Source: Hyphomicrobiales bacterium (GTDB taxonomy: Bacteria; Pseudomonadota; Alphaproteobacteria; Rhizobiales; Rhizobiaceae). Taken from it: a DNA stretch of 64,000 bases. Shown here piece by piece: positions 1 through 7,647 of the stretch; the first letter of the stretch is position 1, and each line of letters opens with the position of its first letter. Under the pieces are notes generated by a model. The model was not told where the DNA came from and made no database searches. It saw only the letters and a program-made list of their open reading frames with translations. The position numbers and the translations under genes are program-made. The stretch lies in NCBI GenBank assembly GCA_900468805.1, contig UEIF01000039.1, positions 1 to 64,000 on the forward strand, given 5' to 3'.

Positions 1-503
1 GGAGGGGACGGGGCAGGACGAAGTAGACGCCTTCCGGGAACGGCTGACCTCTATGGCGAAGGCGCATGATCTCCTTACACATCGAGACTGGCAGCGCGCC
101 GATCTTTCAGCGCTGGTCAGGCAAGTCCTGGAGCCCTATCCCGCAGAATGTTTCGAGATCGAAGGCATCCCTTTGCTTCTGCCGCAGAAGGCAGTCGTCT
201 CGTTTTCTTTGGCTATCCACGAGCTCGCGACGAATGCTGCAAAGTACGGCGCATTGTCGGTTGCTCAACGCAAGATCTCGATCTCCTGGCGGCTTGGCGA
301 CGGTGATGAGAGCACGAAAGCAAGGCTACATTTCAGGTGGGCAGAACACGGTGGTCCCGCAGTGAAGCCCCCAACGAAAGGGTTTCGGATCGCGTCTGGT
401 TGAGAGGCTTCTTGCCGCCGAGCTGAACGGCCGGTCGACAATCAGTTACAACCCCGCCGGGGTCGTCTGCGACATCGACGCGGTGCTGGATATAGATGCA
501 TGA
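1..503 (+). pseudogene. HWE-family sensor histidine kinase, C-terminal part with a frameshift
   Basis: The reading frame enters from the left edge and gives the ATPase end of an HWE-type histidine kinase, an autophosphorylating signalling enzyme common in rhizobia. Visible are a conserved AHDLLT segment and the N-box (HELATNAAKYGAL). The frame stops at 401-403, but one frame over the expected end continues without a break (GFGSRLVERLLAAEL... to a TGA at 501-503). A single surplus base in the AAAGGG run near 376-381 explains this. It may be a real inactivating mutation or a sequencing error; the second half is too well conserved to be chance. The domain architecture upstream of the window is unknown. 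Confidence 0.8.
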
Positions 504-733
504 TCAGCAGACGATCCGGCTGAGTGGCGACGACCGGTGCCTCGCGCATCGGCCGTCGCCCCAGGTCCACCGCGAGCTCAAGGAGCGCTTCTTGGTACGC
601 TTTGGCTTCAGATCTGTGAATCCCTGAATTCGAGAATTTTTGGCCGGTTGCCACTCCCGGCAGTCGTAAGTTGGTAGTCTACCGGCTGAACCCCTGCAGG
701 ACACAGTCAAAACGCGCTGCGGCGGGGGACGAT

Positions 734-758
734 GGAACTTTCATTTCCTGCCTCAGTT
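734..758 (+). promoter_or_regulatory. Candidate EcfG (general stress) promoter GGAAC-N16-AGTT
   Basis: GGAAC at 734-738 and AGTT at 755-758 lie 26 bases before the start codon of the 66-residue protein gene. The -35 is a perfect match to the alphaproteobacterial EcfG/RpoE2 element; the -10 keeps only the GTT core of CGTT. The rest of the 504-784 gap shows no gene. Confidence 0.5.
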
Positions 759-784
759 AGCTTCGATCATAGGAGGAAGCGAAC

Positions 785-985
785 ATGGGTATGAATTCAC
801 CAAAGGACGGGGCTCCGGGCACGACGGATCAGTCACCACGCTGGGAAGGTCCACAGGAAAATACGCCGAGGGGCTACCTTCGCGCGAAGGACGATCCCGA
901 CCAGGACCGGGATGCCAATGGCGAAAGCAACAGCGACCCTGAGGTCAAGAAGGTTTCCGACGCTTTCAAGACGAAAGACGACTGA
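785..985 (+). CDS. Small hydrophilic protein of unknown function
   Basis: A 66-residue, charged, Asp/Lys/Pro-rich protein with no membrane segment and no recognised domain. It is preceded by a strong AGGAGG eight bases before the ATG and by a stress-type promoter box at 734-758. The following cytochrome gene begins three bases after its stop, so the two are probably co-transcribed. Proteins of this size and composition are frequent in rhizobial general-stress regulons, but I do not recognise the family. Confidence 0.75.
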   Translation: MGMNSPKDGAPGTTDQSPRWEGPQENTPRGYLRAKDDPDQDRDANGESNSDPEVKKVSDAFKTKDD

Positions 986-987
986 TC

Positions 988-1950
988 TTGGCACACTCGG
1001 GAGCTACGCGACCCCGGGCTGTGAATGTTGCCCCGGCCACGCTCGGGAAAATGGCTCTCGTCGCCATTTTGTGCGCCGGCACCGTGGTTGCGGCCGGCTG
1101 GTATATAAGCGCAGCCCGCCCGCCGTTTTCGCAAGGCGATCCGCAGTTCAAGGGTGCCGGTGACGCGGTGCACGGGCAACTGATCTTCGCGGCTGGCGAT
1201 TGTGCGTCCTGCCATGCGACCCCTGGCGAACCCGATCGACTGCGGCTTGGGGGCGGCATGGCGCTCGGCTCACCATTCGGCACCTTTCGACCGCCTAACA
1301 TTTCTCCGGATCCGGTGGACGGCATCGGCAGATGGACGGCCGTCGATCTGGCGAACGCGCTCGTCGGCGGGGTGTCGCCTGAGCATGAGCATTATTATCC
1401 CGCTTTTCCCTATACGAGCTTCACTGGAATGACGGCTGTCGACATCCGGGACCTTTACGCGTATCTCATGACGCTTCCCAAAGTCTCGGGACGGGCACCG
1501 CCGCATCACCCTTCGATCCTGTTTCGCATTCGCCGGTTCGTCGGATTCTGGAAGCTGCTGTTTTTTTGTGAGGGCCAATCGGAGGCCCGACTGAGTGGCG
1601 AGCCGATCCATGATCGCGGCGCTTATCTAGTCGAGACCGTATCCCACTGCGCCGAATGCCACTCCAGTCGGAACGTCTTCGGTGCCATCAAACCCGACAC
1701 CCGGTTTGCCGGAGGAGTCGATCCGCAAGGGACGGGGTTCGTGCCCAACATCACGCAGCAGAACCTGGGCAAGTGGACCGAGCGAGACATTGCAACGATG
1801 CTAAAAACAGGCGACACGCCTGACCATGGCCGTGTCGGATCGTCGATGGCAGACGTCGTGACCAACACGGCCATGTTGCCCGACAGCGATCGTAATGCGA
1901 TTGCGCGCTACATCAAGGCCCTCCCGGCCTTGCCGACGCCCCGTCCCTAA
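988..1950 (+). CDS. Membrane-anchored dihaem cytochrome c
   Basis: A 320-residue protein with an N-terminal signal anchor (about residues 22-45) and two c-type haem sites, CASCH near residue 73 and CAECH near residue 223. Motifs such as PNISPD followed by GIGRW, and PAFPYTSF, resemble the cytochrome subunits of membrane alcohol and aldehyde dehydrogenases. It probably carries electrons in the periplasm. The start taken is TTG at 988, directly after the preceding gene; ATG at 1051 would still keep the anchor. It converges on the caa3 oxidase operon, ending two bases from the stop of its last gene, which suggests it feeds that oxidase (inference). Confidence 0.85.
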   Translation: MAHSGATRPRAVNVAPATLGKMALVAILCAGTVVAAGWYISAARPPFSQGDPQFKGAGDAVHGQLIFAAGDCASCHATPGEPDRLRLGGGMALGSPFGTFRPPNISPDPVDGIGRWTAVDLANALVGGVSPEHEHYYPAFPYTSFTGMTAVDIRDLYAYLMTLPKVSGRAPPHHPSILFRIRRFVGFWKLLFFCEGQSEARLSGEPIHDRGAYLVETVSHCAECHSSRNVFGAIKPDTRFAGGVDPQGTGFVPNITQQNLGKWTERDIATMLKTGDTPDHGRVGSSMADVVTNTAMLPDSDRNAIARYIKALPALPTPRP

Positions 1951-1952
1951 CC

Positions 1953-2369
1953 TCAATGTGCGTAGAGATAGGCGGCGAGGTCCTTAGCTTCCTGCTCTGA
2001 GATGCCGGTGTTCGGCATCGCGGTCTGTGGCGAAAAGCTCTGCGGCGAAACGATCCATGCAACAAGGTTGTCGGAGCGGTTTTCCAGCACACCGGCTATA
2101 TAGACGCGTTTGGATAACCCGACGAGTGGCGCGCCGGTTTGGCCGTCCGCCCACGGTATGCCCGGAATGGTATGGCAACCCGAACAGCCATAGCGACGAA
2201 AGAGTGCGGGAGCGCGCGCGGGATCGCCACCGGTCAGCGCCACAGCTGCGGCTGTCCTTGTCTGACTGTCGCGTATTGTATTGGTAACCACAAAGGCGCT
2301 CAGCCCAGCAGCAACAGCGGCGGCAACCCAGACTATGGGGCGAGGGGCCAAGCCGGCAACATCAGGCAT
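1953..2369 (-). CDS. Monohaem cytochrome c, last gene of the caa3 operon
   Basis: A 138-residue protein with an N-terminal transmembrane anchor (about residues 10-30) and one CSGCH haem site near residue 62. A candidate axial Met lies in the AMPNTG segment near residue 117. It looks like a small membrane-tethered electron carrier of the kind that docks to haem-copper oxidases. Its start overlaps the end of the CtaG-type gene by eight bases, so it belongs to the same transcript. Confidence 0.85.
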   Translation of the reverse strand: MPDVAGLAPRPIVWVAAAVAAGLSAFVVTNTIRDSQTRTAAAVALTGGDPARAPALFRRYGCSGCHTIPGIPWADGQTGAPLVGLSKRVYIAGVLENRSDNLVAWIVSPQSFSPQTAMPNTGISEQEAKDLAAYLYAH

Positions 2370-3240
2370 TTCGCGCTCCTCTCTCGCTGGAACCGCGGAT
2401 CCAGAGCGCCAGCATCGTCATCGCCGCAGCTGCATAGATGGTACCGGCTGGCACCCACATGATCATGCCGGCCAGTTGCTGATCCTCCAGGGGTGTCGGC
2501 CCCCAGGCAGAATCGGTTTGCGTCTGGGCGATATAGAGAACGCGCGGTGCCAGCGCCATCAAGGCGCCGAGGATGCTCGTGTGTAACATCGTCAGGAACA
2601 TGTGCCAGGCAGCGGCGCCGTAGTCGCTTTTCCAAACGACCGCCCACCAGAACAGGACCGCCGTTGCAAAAAAACTGAGGTGCTGGAGGCGATGCATAGC
2701 GGTATTGGTCACGGCTGCGTCGAACAGGAAGGGCAGGTGCCAGCCCCAGATGGCGACACCATGGATGGCGGTGGCGCTGGTCGCTCCCGTGCTCCAGTCC
2801 CATGACCGCCGGATGAGAGGAGTTCGCATGGCAGCGCCTAAGCCAAGACGCGCTCGTTTTGGCAGACCCCATAGAAGGAGGCCGACCGGGCGCGCAAGCA
2901 CGATCAACGGTGCCGAGACGGCCATGACGATCTCGTGTTCGATCATGTGAAAGGTAAAAAGGTGTTCTCCGAGCCAGTGGAGCGGCGAGATCAGCGCGCC
3001 CGCGAGAGTCAGCATGCCGCTGTAGAAGAACAAGCTTTGGCGGTGCCGCGCTCCAAGCCGGCGCGCCCGACCTGAAAGCCTCACGATGCCGAACGTGTAG
3101 AGTGCGCTGATCACGGTGATTGGTAGCACGATCCACGGATCGAATGTCCATGCCGACGCAGCCGTATGAGGATCGTCTCCATGGGCCAGCGCCGGAGCGG
3201 CCATCATCAGTGAGATCAAGGTGCAGATCAGCGCTGACAT
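2362..3240 (-). CDS. ctaG: CtaG-type (caa3) cytochrome c oxidase assembly factor
   Basis: A 292-residue multi-pass membrane protein of the caa3_CtaG family, which helps assemble the copper site of caa3-type oxidases in Bacillus. It has about seven hydrophobic segments with the family's His-rich helices (FHMIEHE near residue 95, a conserved MHRLQHL, and WHMFLTMLH). The open frame extends much further upstream, but that extension is the antisense-like shadow of coxC. ATG at 3240 gives a normal signal-like N-terminus and overlaps the previous gene by 13 bases. Confidence 0.85.
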   Translation of the reverse strand: MSALICTLISLMMAAPALAHGDDPHTAASAWTFDPWIVLPITVISALYTFGIVRLSGRARRLGARHRQSLFFYSGMLTLAGALISPLHWLGEHLFTFHMIEHEIVMAVSAPLIVLARPVGLLLWGLPKRARLGLGAAMRTPLIRRSWDWSTGATSATAIHGVAIWGWHLPFLFDAAVTNTAMHRLQHLSFFATAVLFWWAVVWKSDYGAAAWHMFLTMLHTSILGALMALAPRVLYIAQTQTDSAWGPTPLEDQQLAGMIMWVPAGTIYAAAAMTMLALWIRGSSERGARNA

Positions 3241-3536
3241 GGGTCCAGCAGCATCGACGCCGCCCCCTGCAATAGCAGCGCAAAGACAAAGGCGGAGGCG
3301 ATCACAAATCCCGCATCGATGACAAACCGCTCGGTCCGGCCGACGGGTCTTGGCGCGAGACGAGAGGCAGCAGCCCCTGCAATCGACATCAACAAGAGGG
3401 CCGAGCAAAGGGCGGGTGTCCAAACCATCTGTCGCCGGCAATCGAGGTAGGGGGTGATCTGCCCAAGCTGCGTCCCCACGGCCCAGGCCAGCGGCGGCAC
3501 GACAAGTCCGCCATATCGCATCCAGGTTCTGGTCAT
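3228..3536 (-). CDS. Small membrane protein between coxC and ctaG
   Basis: A 102-residue protein with three predicted membrane segments (about residues 10-28, 40-58 and 72-95). It overlaps coxC by four bases and ctaG by 13. Its fixed place inside an oxidase operon suggests an accessory or assembly role, but no domain is recognised. The start MTRTW at 3536 was chosen for the four-base overlap with coxC; the longer open frame upstream is the coxC shadow. Confidence 0.7.
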   Translation of the reverse strand: MTRTWMRYGGLVVPPLAWAVGTQLGQITPYLDCRRQMVWTPALCSALLLMSIAGAAASRLAPRPVGRTERFVIDAGFVIASAFVFALLLQGAASMLLDPCQR

Positions 3537-4135
3537 AGGCGCGGTACCCAGTAGAGACAGACATACATTGGCAACCAGGTTGCCACCACGAAGTTCCAGT
3601 ACATGGCGTTGTCGCTGACATCGCCGTAGCGCCGCGGATTGTCGCCATGCCTGGAAAACATCAGGCAGGTCAGCACCAGCGTGTCGATCAGGTCGGTTAT
3701 GATATGGGTCGTGTGCAGTCCAAGCATCACCCAAACGATCGAGCCGTAGGCATTCTGGTCCCACGAGACGTGCATGGCCGGAAATTCGAAGATACGAACG
3801 ATGAGCGGCGCCACCCCCAGCAGCGACATGATGATCAGGCCGACACGGACCTTCGCCAAATTCTGCTGCCGTGCCCAGCGGGCAATCAGGACGTTGGGAA
3901 GCAGGCTGGCAATCAGCAACGCCGTCAAGGCCGTTCCGGGCAGCAGATCGGGGGGCGGTGCATTCGACGGCCAGTGCGGTGCCAGGCTCATGAGGTAGAG
4001 GTAGACAACGATCGAAAGCGCAAAGCCTGTTCCCTCGATCAGCATGAAGGCAAGCGTTCCCCACCAGGTCAGGCTTGCGGTGCCAAGCCCATGCGGGGGC
4101 AGTTTCGTGAGATCGAGTACGACGGATTGTTTCAT
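3533..4135 (-). CDS. coxC: Cytochrome c oxidase subunit III
   Basis: A 200-residue protein with five membrane segments and the subunit III ending MYWNF...W. It is the short five-helix form common in caa3-type oxidases. Start MKQSV at 4135 forms an ATGA overlap with the coxA stop, which supports this start over one 12 codons upstream. It acts as a structural partner of CoxA in the inner membrane. Confidence 0.9.
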   Translation of the reverse strand: MKQSVVLDLTKLPPHGLGTASLTWWGTLAFMLIEGTGFALSIVVYLYLMSLAPHWPSNAPPPDLLPGTALTALLIASLLPNVLIARWARQQNLAKVRVGLIIMSLLGVAPLIVRIFEFPAMHVSWDQNAYGSIVWVMLGLHTTHIITDLIDTLVLTCLMFSRHGDNPRRYGDVSDNAMYWNFVVATWLPMYVCLYWVPRL

Positions 4136-6045
4136 GAGTCGTCCTCCGGAGTGCCTTTCGGCCAGAACCATCCGATCAGGGCAATCGACACAGGGATCGA
4201 TCCCCAGACGACTGCCCAGGGCGTGAAGATCGACCAGATCAACAGCACCGTGGTTGCGAGTGCCGACCAGAGCGGCCAGATCGAGTTGTCAGGTGACGAC
4301 TCGCGCGCCTCTGGAAGCGCTTCGACGACGCTGCTGACGATCAAGTCGCGGCGGTCGACCGACAGGCCGGAGGCAACGGGAAGCGTTTCTGATTTCTCTG
4401 ACAAGGGCGCGAGACTACTGACCACCGGCAAGCGCGAGAAATTATAGGATGGCGGCGGCGACGAGGTCGACCATTCGAGCGTCGATGCGTCCCAGGGATT
4501 GTCAGGCGCGGCCGCACCGGAGACGGCGCTACGGATGGCATCGATAAAGAACAGCAGGAAACCGGCCGCAAGGATGACGGCACTCAGGCTAACGAACATG
4601 TTCAAGCCAGACCACGGCATTTCCGGCTGATAGGTATAGATGCGGCGCGGCATGCCCTGCAGCCCGAGGATATGCATGGGAAAGAAGGTCAGGTTGAAGC
4701 CGGTAAAGATCAGGCCGAACGCCCAGCGACCGAGCCTCTCGCTCATCATTCGGCCGGTGATCTTTGGGAACCAGTAATAAATCGCCCCGAGCAGTGGAAA
4801 GACCGCGCCACCCACAAGAACGTAATGGAAGTGAGCAACCACGAAATAGGTGTCGTGAACCTGCGTGTCGAAGGGCACGGAGGCCACCATGACGCCTGTC
4901 ATCCCGCCGATGACGAAAATCACCATGAAGCCGATGACGAACAGGAACGGCGTCTTAAACACCGGTCTGCCGGCCCACATCGTCGCCAGCCAGCAGAATA
5001 TTTGCAGACCAGCAGGAATGGCGATCGCCATGCTCGACGCCGTAAAGAAGCTTTCGCCCAGACGCGGCAGCCCGGCGACGAACATATGATGCACCCAGAG
5101 TCCGAAGGCCAGAACCCCTGTCGCGACCAAAGCCATTACCATGGCAAGATAACCAAACACGGGGCGCCGCGTAAAGGTCGCGACGATCGTCGAGACCATG
5201 CCGACGGCCGGCAGGAAGATGATGTAGACCTCCGGGTGGCCGAAGAACCAGAACAGATGCTGCCACAGCAGTACGTCGCCGCCCTCGGCCGGATTGAAGA
5301 AGTGCGTGCCGACAAGCCGGTCGAGGATCAGCGCCGAGCTAGCGATCATGATTGCCGGCATCGCCATGATGATGAGAAACGATGTGACCAGCATCGACCA
5401 GACGAACAATGGGATCCGGTCGAGCGACATGCCGGGTGCGCGTTGCTTGAACACGGTGACAACGATCTCGACCGCGACGGCCAGCGCCGAGACTTCGGTA
5501 AACGTGATCATCTGCGCCCAAATGTCGGCGCGTTTTCCAGCAGCATATTGCGGTCCAGATAGCGGCACGTAGGCAAACCAGCCGACGTCAGGGCCAGTAT
5601 CGACCGCAAAGGCGATCCACAGCAGCAGCCCGCCGGCCAGATACATCCAGTAGGAAAACGCGTTGAGGCGCGGGAAGGCGATGTTGCGGGTGCCGACCAT
5701 CAGGGGCACGAGATAGACCGCCATCGCCTCCATGACTGGCACGGCAAACAGAAACATCATGTTCGTGCCGTGCATGGTAAAAATCTGATTGTAGCGATCG
5801 GGACCGATAAACCGCGCTTCGGGCTCGGATAGTTGCAGCCGCATCGCCATCGCCAGGAGCCCACCGAGCGCCAGAAACACGAAGGCCGTCACGATGTATC
5901 GGCGGCCGATGATTTTATGGTCGACGGTCGAAAGCGCGCCCCACACCCCCGCAGGTGTCGACCAGGTCTGTGAGAGACGGCGGTCGAGCTCGATCTCGCC
6001 CAATCCGGTATCGCGCAGATCCTGGCCGTCCTCCTTGATGGTCAT
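4132..6045 (-). CDS. coxA: Cytochrome c oxidase subunit I with C-terminal extension
   Basis: A 637-residue haem-copper oxidase catalytic subunit that reduces O2 and pumps protons. Ligands are visible: His92 (low-spin haem), His270 (CuB) in GHPEVY with Glu272 and the cross-linking Tyr274, His319/His320 (CuB), and His405/His407 in the AHFH motif. Glu in GHPEV marks the A1 type. After the twelve-helix core there is a low-complexity linker (about 510-585), then two added hydrophobic segments (about 590-630) that resemble a fused small subunit IV. It sits between coxB and coxC with ATGA overlaps on both sides. Confidence 0.95.
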   Translation of the reverse strand: MTIKEDGQDLRDTGLGEIELDRRLSQTWSTPAGVWGALSTVDHKIIGRRYIVTAFVFLALGGLLAMAMRLQLSEPEARFIGPDRYNQIFTMHGTNMMFLFAVPVMEAMAVYLVPLMVGTRNIAFPRLNAFSYWMYLAGGLLLWIAFAVDTGPDVGWFAYVPLSGPQYAAGKRADIWAQMITFTEVSALAVAVEIVVTVFKQRAPGMSLDRIPLFVWSMLVTSFLIIMAMPAIMIASSALILDRLVGTHFFNPAEGGDVLLWQHLFWFFGHPEVYIIFLPAVGMVSTIVATFTRRPVFGYLAMVMALVATGVLAFGLWVHHMFVAGLPRLGESFFTASSMAIAIPAGLQIFCWLATMWAGRPVFKTPFLFVIGFMVIFVIGGMTGVMVASVPFDTQVHDTYFVVAHFHYVLVGGAVFPLLGAIYYWFPKITGRMMSERLGRWAFGLIFTGFNLTFFPMHILGLQGMPRRIYTYQPEMPWSGLNMFVSLSAVILAAGFLLFFIDAIRSAVSGAAAPDNPWDASTLEWSTSSPPPSYNFSRLPVVSSLAPLSEKSETLPVASGLSVDRRDLIVSSVVEALPEARESSPDNSIWPLWSALATTVLLIWSIFTPWAVVWGSIPVSIALIGWFWPKGTPEDDS

Positions 6046-7031
6046 TTAAGGCTCTCCATATAGGCGGAGATATTCCGGAGCTCCACGCTTGTTAGGGGAA
6101 CCATCGGCATGTTGTTGCCCGGCTTGAGGGTCTGCGGATCGGCAATCCAGGCCGCGAGCGACCCGCGTGTGGTTTCGAGAAGCCCGGCCGCAATCGTCTG
6201 ACGGCTGCCGACATGGGTCAGGTCGGGGCCGGTGGTGCCGATGGCCGGAGTACCGCGAACCGTATGGCATGCAGCACAAGGTTTTGACAGAAAAGCGAGC
6301 TTTCCGGCGGCAGCGTCGGGGTCCGTCGGCATCACGCCGTTTTCGCGTTGGACCGCAATCCACCGCTGATAATCCGCAGGCTCATCGGCAATGACCATCA
6401 TCGCCATGTGAGTGTGCTGCAGGCCGCAAAATTCGGCGCACTGGCCGCGATAGTTGCCGGGCCGTTCCGCTCGCAGAAGAAGACTGTTGCTGCGGCCCGG
6501 CACGAGATCCTGTTTGCCCGCAAGGCTCGGCACCCAGAACGAGTGCACAACATCCGCACTTTCGAGCTGGATCCGAACATCCTGACCGACCGGGATATGG
6601 ATTTCGTTGGCAGTCTGGAAGCTGAGCGCCGGATTGGCGTCGGCATAGATGACCTGCCACCACCACTGCTGCCCCCTGACGGTGATCGTCAGCGGTGCGT
6701 TTTCCGGCAAACCGATGCCGCGTGTGGTGTAAAAGCTTGCGATCGTCAGACCTGCGATAATCATGACCGTCGCGGCAACGGCACTGCCAACGCTCATCGT
6801 CAAGGGCCGTTCACGGGCCTCGCCGCCGTCGCCGGACCGTTTCCGCAGCAGTGCCCAGCCGAGCACGATCATGACCAGGAGCCAGACGACCGTGCAGATG
6901 ACGGTTATGCCGATGATCAGGTGCTCGACATGGATCGCCGGAGCGCCCTGAGGATCCAGAGCCGACTGGTTGCCGCTACAGCCAGCGACAGCAGCAATGA
7001 TCGACAGCGCAAGGATCCGAGCGGTTCTCAA
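6042..7031 (-). CDS. coxB: Cytochrome c oxidase subunit II with fused cytochrome c (caa3 type)
   Basis: A 329-residue lipoprotein: signal peptide with lipobox ending at Cys18, two transmembrane helices (about 35-62 and 80-100), then a periplasmic CuA domain with His163, Cys198, Cys202, His206 and Met209. A C-terminal cytochrome c domain carries CAACH at 252-256 and a likely axial Met in NNMPM near 308-310. The fusion identifies a caa3-type oxidase. The gene overlaps the next cytochrome gene upstream and coxA downstream by four bases each. Confidence 0.95.
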   Translation of the reverse strand: MRTARILALSIIAAVAGCSGNQSALDPQGAPAIHVEHLIIGITVICTVVWLLVMIVLGWALLRKRSGDGGEARERPLTMSVGSAVAATVMIIAGLTIASFYTTRGIGLPENAPLTITVRGQQWWWQVIYADANPALSFQTANEIHIPVGQDVRIQLESADVVHSFWVPSLAGKQDLVPGRSNSLLLRAERPGNYRGQCAEFCGLQHTHMAMMVIADEPADYQRWIAVQRENGVMPTDPDAAAGKLAFLSKPCAACHTVRGTPAIGTTGPDLTHVGSRQTIAAGLLETTRGSLAAWIADPQTLKPGNNMPMVPLTSVELRNISAYMESLK

Positions 7032-7627
7032 TGGGAGGGCCCCTGGTCTGGGTGGGCGCCGACCGGTCCTTCGTTGAACAGGATCTTCGCCGGCGCCCGG
7101 TTTTCGGCCGGCCGCGTGTGGCGGTCGTCCCTGCGACCCGTCGCCGCCATTTTGGCCGAATAGGCGCCGATGGTCTGGACATAACCGGCCAGTTGCCAGA
7201 TTTGCTCGATCGTCATCCGGTCACGAAAGGCCGGCATGCCGTGCGGGCGACCGTCGCGGATCGACGCGACAATCGACACCATCTCCGGACCATACAGCCA
7301 CCAACCGTCGAGCAAGGAAGGACCTACGTTTCCGCGCCCATCGCCGTGACACTCTTGGCAGCCGAACCAGCTATAGAGTCGCTGGCCCTGGCTGAGATTA
7401 TAAGCGTCGCTTTCGTAAGGTTTCCCCTCAGCGAAATAACTCTCGGGCGGCGCACCGCTGATGCCATTGGACATTAGCCGGAACCGGTCGAGGTCGGCGA
7501 CGACGGGTGGATCCGTACGGAGTTCCCGCGGCTGCCGAGCCCAGCCGAGAAGCGCGGCCCCGGCGGCGACCAGCAGAAAGGTTGCCAGAAACGACCACTT
7601 TGCGTCGTTGATGCTCCCGAACATCAT
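7028..7627 (-). CDS. Membrane-anchored monohaem cytochrome c of the caa3 operon
   Basis: A 199-residue protein with one N-terminal transmembrane anchor (about residues 10-28) and a CQECH haem site near residue 91. A candidate axial Met is in the HGMPAF segment near residue 130. It lies between the molybdopterin oxidoreductase gene and coxB and overlaps coxB by four bases. It is well placed to pass electrons into CoxB (inference). Confidence 0.85.
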   Translation of the reverse strand: MMFGSINDAKWSFLATFLLVAAGAALLGWARQPRELRTDPPVVADLDRFRLMSNGISGAPPESYFAEGKPYESDAYNLSQGQRLYSWFGCQECHGDGRGNVGPSLLDGWWLYGPEMVSIVASIRDGRPHGMPAFRDRMTIEQIWQLAGYVQTIGAYSAKMAATGRRDDRHTRPAENRAPAKILFNEGPVGAHPDQGPSH

Positions 7628-7647
7628 GTGCTCACCCGGTCACCCCC

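Noticed and set aside
4672..5562. 296-residue open frame opposite coxA
   Set aside because: His/Arg/Gln/Asp-rich product with no membrane or domain pattern; it is the shadow of a strongly conserved oxidase gene.
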